NCBI GenBank assembly: GCA_946479035.1
Contig: CAMLDW010000008.1
Location: 1 to 64,000 of the forward strand
Length of the DNA: 64,000 nucleotides
Reading direction: 5' to 3'
Origin: an uncultured Chthonomonadaceae bacterium
GTDB taxonomy: Bacteria > Armatimonadota > Fimbriimonadia > Fimbriimonadales > Fimbriimonadaceae
Shown: positions 62,495-64,000 of the stretch, one piece after another
Layout of the letters: every line of letters starts with the position of its first letter
How positions within the stretch are numbered: position 1 is the stretch's first letter
Position numbers and translations under genes: made by a program
The notes under the pieces: generated by a model
The model's database searches: none
The model's input: only the letters and a program-made list of their open reading frames with translations
Told to the model about the DNA's origin: nothing

Positions 62495-64000
62495 CTACCG
62501 CCTCGGCTCCAACTGGTCCGTCACGTCGACAAAACCGAGCGGTTGCGACCACGTGCTGTAGTACGAACGGTCATCGAGCATCGGGAGGCCCGCGCTGAGT
62601 ATCCCGTCGAACACGGCTCGAAAGCTGTTCTCAGGCGTGATCGTCGGATACAGCCTCGACCGCACTCCTGGCGGCGCGTAGTAAGCGGAAAGGATGGGAA
62701 ACACCTCGTTTACGTCGGTACCGGCGAGAGACTCCTGGTCCAGACCGCTCTTTGGACCGTGGTCGCCCTGGATCATGATGATCGGCGGCGTGCCCGGCTC
62801 TGCCAAGAGCGCGTCCACCGTCTCCAGCGTCAGCTTTTCAATGTACTCGGCTTGGTCGCGGTAGGCGTCCCTGTACTCTTGCTTTGTCCCGACCACTCCA
62901 ATGAAATGGCTTCCGTCGAGCAGCACGTACGGCCCGCGGGGCCTGCGCGCCTCGCCGTTCGGCCCAAAGACAAACGGCGGGTGCGGCGCGAGCACGTGGG
63001 CAATGACGAACTTTGGCGCTGAGCCCTTCTTGGCGAGCCGCTTGATGGCTTGGAATGCGCCCACGAGTGCAACCCTTCTGGAGTCGAACTGGCTTGTGAT
63101 TACCTGGTCGCTGAATCGGACAGGAGTCTTTTGCAGCAGCGCGCTGATGAAAAGCGTGCGGCCGCTGTCTCGTTGGATGTGGACGTCGACGTTCGGAAAA
63201 GAAAGCGCCGGAAAACCCGTCGTGATCGCGAACGTCCTATACCCGAGCCCCTTCAGCGTCCTCGAGGCGAGGTTGTCGTCGATCGCCGCGTCGAGCGCCT
63301 TGCGTTCGCGGTCGGCGCTGCCAAGCGGCTTTGCCAGCGACTGCGCGTACGCGAAGTTGAGGCTCGAAGCGAGCGATATCTGCGTCTGCATGTAGTTGCT
63401 GTGCGCGCTCTCTGCCACATAGAAACCGCGGCTCTCCAGCTCCTTCTCCAGAGTTGGAGAACTGACGCCAAACTCGCGCTGCAGCACGTCGCCCCTGCCG
63501 TGTCCGTCGAGGATGATGTAATAGATGTCCGGCAGCGCGCCTTCGGCCTTCGCTCCGATCGCACCGGCCCTGCCGAGCGACCGAAGTTGCGCATTCACAG
63601 CCAAGTGGGAACTGACGATGCTGACGACTGCGAAGAGGCACATCAGCGAGCCAGTCGCGTTCAAGAGCAGGGTCAGCCGTCTTTCGCCCTTCCACTTCCA
63701 CGCCGCAAGCACGGCAAGAGCCACCGCAAGCACGCTCCACGAGACGAGGAACAAGGTCGGATCGCCAAAGCCGCGCGGATCCACCGCGTCACTCAACGGG
63801 CCGAAAGTGAAGAACGCGAACACGAGCGCCGATGAAAGTGCGGCGCCGCGCTGGGCGTCACGCAAGACCAGCCAACCGAGCCCCCAAAGCGCCAACGCCG
63901 CGACTGCGGTCTGCGCGCATGGCACCCACACGTCGCCGAGCGGGACGAGCGAGACGTTCGACGCGTACAGAGCGAGCACGGGGTGCATGCCAAAGAGCGC
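62495..64000 (-). CDS. Alkaline-phosphatase-superfamily membrane protein (5' end outside the window)
   Basis: The frame runs to the right edge. It has several N-terminal membrane segments (about residues 20-130 of the visible part). The C-terminal catalytic domain resembles sulfatase or phosphoglycerol-transferase-like proteins: DIYYIILDGHGRGDVLQREF, the Thr/Ser region SNYMQTQIS, HVLAPHPPFVF and IQGDHGPKSG provide likely metal ligands. The first in-frame ATG is 63988, but sequence upstream is also open and similar to family N-termini, so I regard the gene as truncated. The substrate is unknown. Confidence 0.8.
   Translation of the reverse strand, partial: ALFGMHPVLALYASNVSLVPLGDVWVPCAQTAVAALALWGLGWLVLRDAQRGAALSSALVFAFFTFGPLSDAVDPRGFGDPTLFLVSWSVLAVALAVLAAWKWKGERRLTLLLNATGSLMCLFAVVSIVSSHLAVNAQLRSLGRAGAIGAKAEGALPDIYYIILDGHGRGDVLQREFGVSSPTLEKELESRGFYVAESAHSNYMQTQISLASSLNFAYAQSLAKPLGSADRERKALDAAIDDNLASRTLKGLGYRTFAITTGFPALSFPNVDVHIQRDSGRTLFISALLQKTPVRFSDQVITSQFDSRRVALVGAFQAIKRLAKKGSAPKFVIAHVLAPHPPFVFGPNGEARRPRGPYVLLDGSHFIGVVGTKQEYRDAYRDQAEYIEKLTLETVDALLAEPGTPPIIMIQGDHGPKSGLDQESLAGTDVNEVFPILSAYYAPPGVRSRLYPTITPENSFRAVFDGILSAGLPMLDDRSYYSTWSQPLGFVDVTDQLEPRR

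Overview
The window is about 62% G+C and tightly packed: 61 protein-coding genes (the first and last run off the ends) and one tRNA-Gly. I see no phage, insertion sequence, CRISPR array or rRNA. The gene content suggests a flagellated, diderm-type bacterium of the Terrabacteria side of the tree, most plausibly Armatimonadota (Fimbriimonas-like). The clues are a PEP-CTERM sorted protein, Firmicutes-like gene pairs (PIN-TRAM protein with ispDF; G5/3D protein with ksgA), McsB, a dnaG-rpoD pair, and signal-peptide beta-propeller proteins. That placement is inference, because no marker gene was searched.

Layout. 1-3.2 kb: a ferredoxin-NrfD membrane oxidoreductase subunit (minus, truncated by the window start), then two secreted beta-propeller proteins. 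3.3-11.3 kb: DinB, a TSUP permease, topA, a PIN-TRAM protein, fused ispDF, hpf and comF. 11.3-21.5 kb: a LuxR-type regulator, galK, an M20 dipeptidase, a 1-Cys peroxiredoxin, miaB, a VKOR-DsbA fusion, mnmA and an AI-2E family permease. 21.5-31 kb: a zinc-ribbon protein kinase whose ATP-binding lysine reads as asparagine, a secreted protein, ligA, an OGG1-type glycosylase, a 3D-domain protein, ksgA and queG. 31-41.2 kb: thiolase, two tandem secreted paralogues of about 640 residues, a PEP-CTERM protein, murJ, two tandem thioredoxins and a glycine-rich exported protein. 41.2-48 kb: dnaG-rpoD, an inositol-monophosphatase-family enzyme, tRNA-Gly, and a minus-strand operon mcsB-unknown-nadC-birA. 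48-55 kb: an S41 peptidase, then a contiguous flagellar switch/export operon fliM-fliN(Y)-fliO-fliP-fliQ-fliR-flhB. 55-64 kb: an exported HExxH protein, trxB, a GNAT, a DUF2339 membrane protein, an M42 aminopeptidase, an HDOD protein, and a truncated alkaline-phosphatase-superfamily membrane protein.

Functional themes. Thiol redox recurs: VKOR-DsbA, two thioredoxins, thioredoxin reductase and peroxiredoxin. RNA and DNA maintenance is well represented: topA, ligA, the OGG1-type glycosylase, dnaG, miaB, mnmA, queG and ksgA. The flagellar secretion core forms one operon.

The most striking signal is not a gene. About 16 start codons, mostly lacking a Shine-Dalgarno sequence and at transcription-unit heads, have a -10-like hexamer (xAnnnT, such as TATAAT, CATAAT, TAGAAT, TACACT) only 6 to 8 bases upstream. 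That spacing would put transcription start on or next to the start codon, so it suggests widespread leaderless mRNAs. Genes inside operons instead use Shine-Dalgarno sites or four-base NTGA stop-start overlaps.
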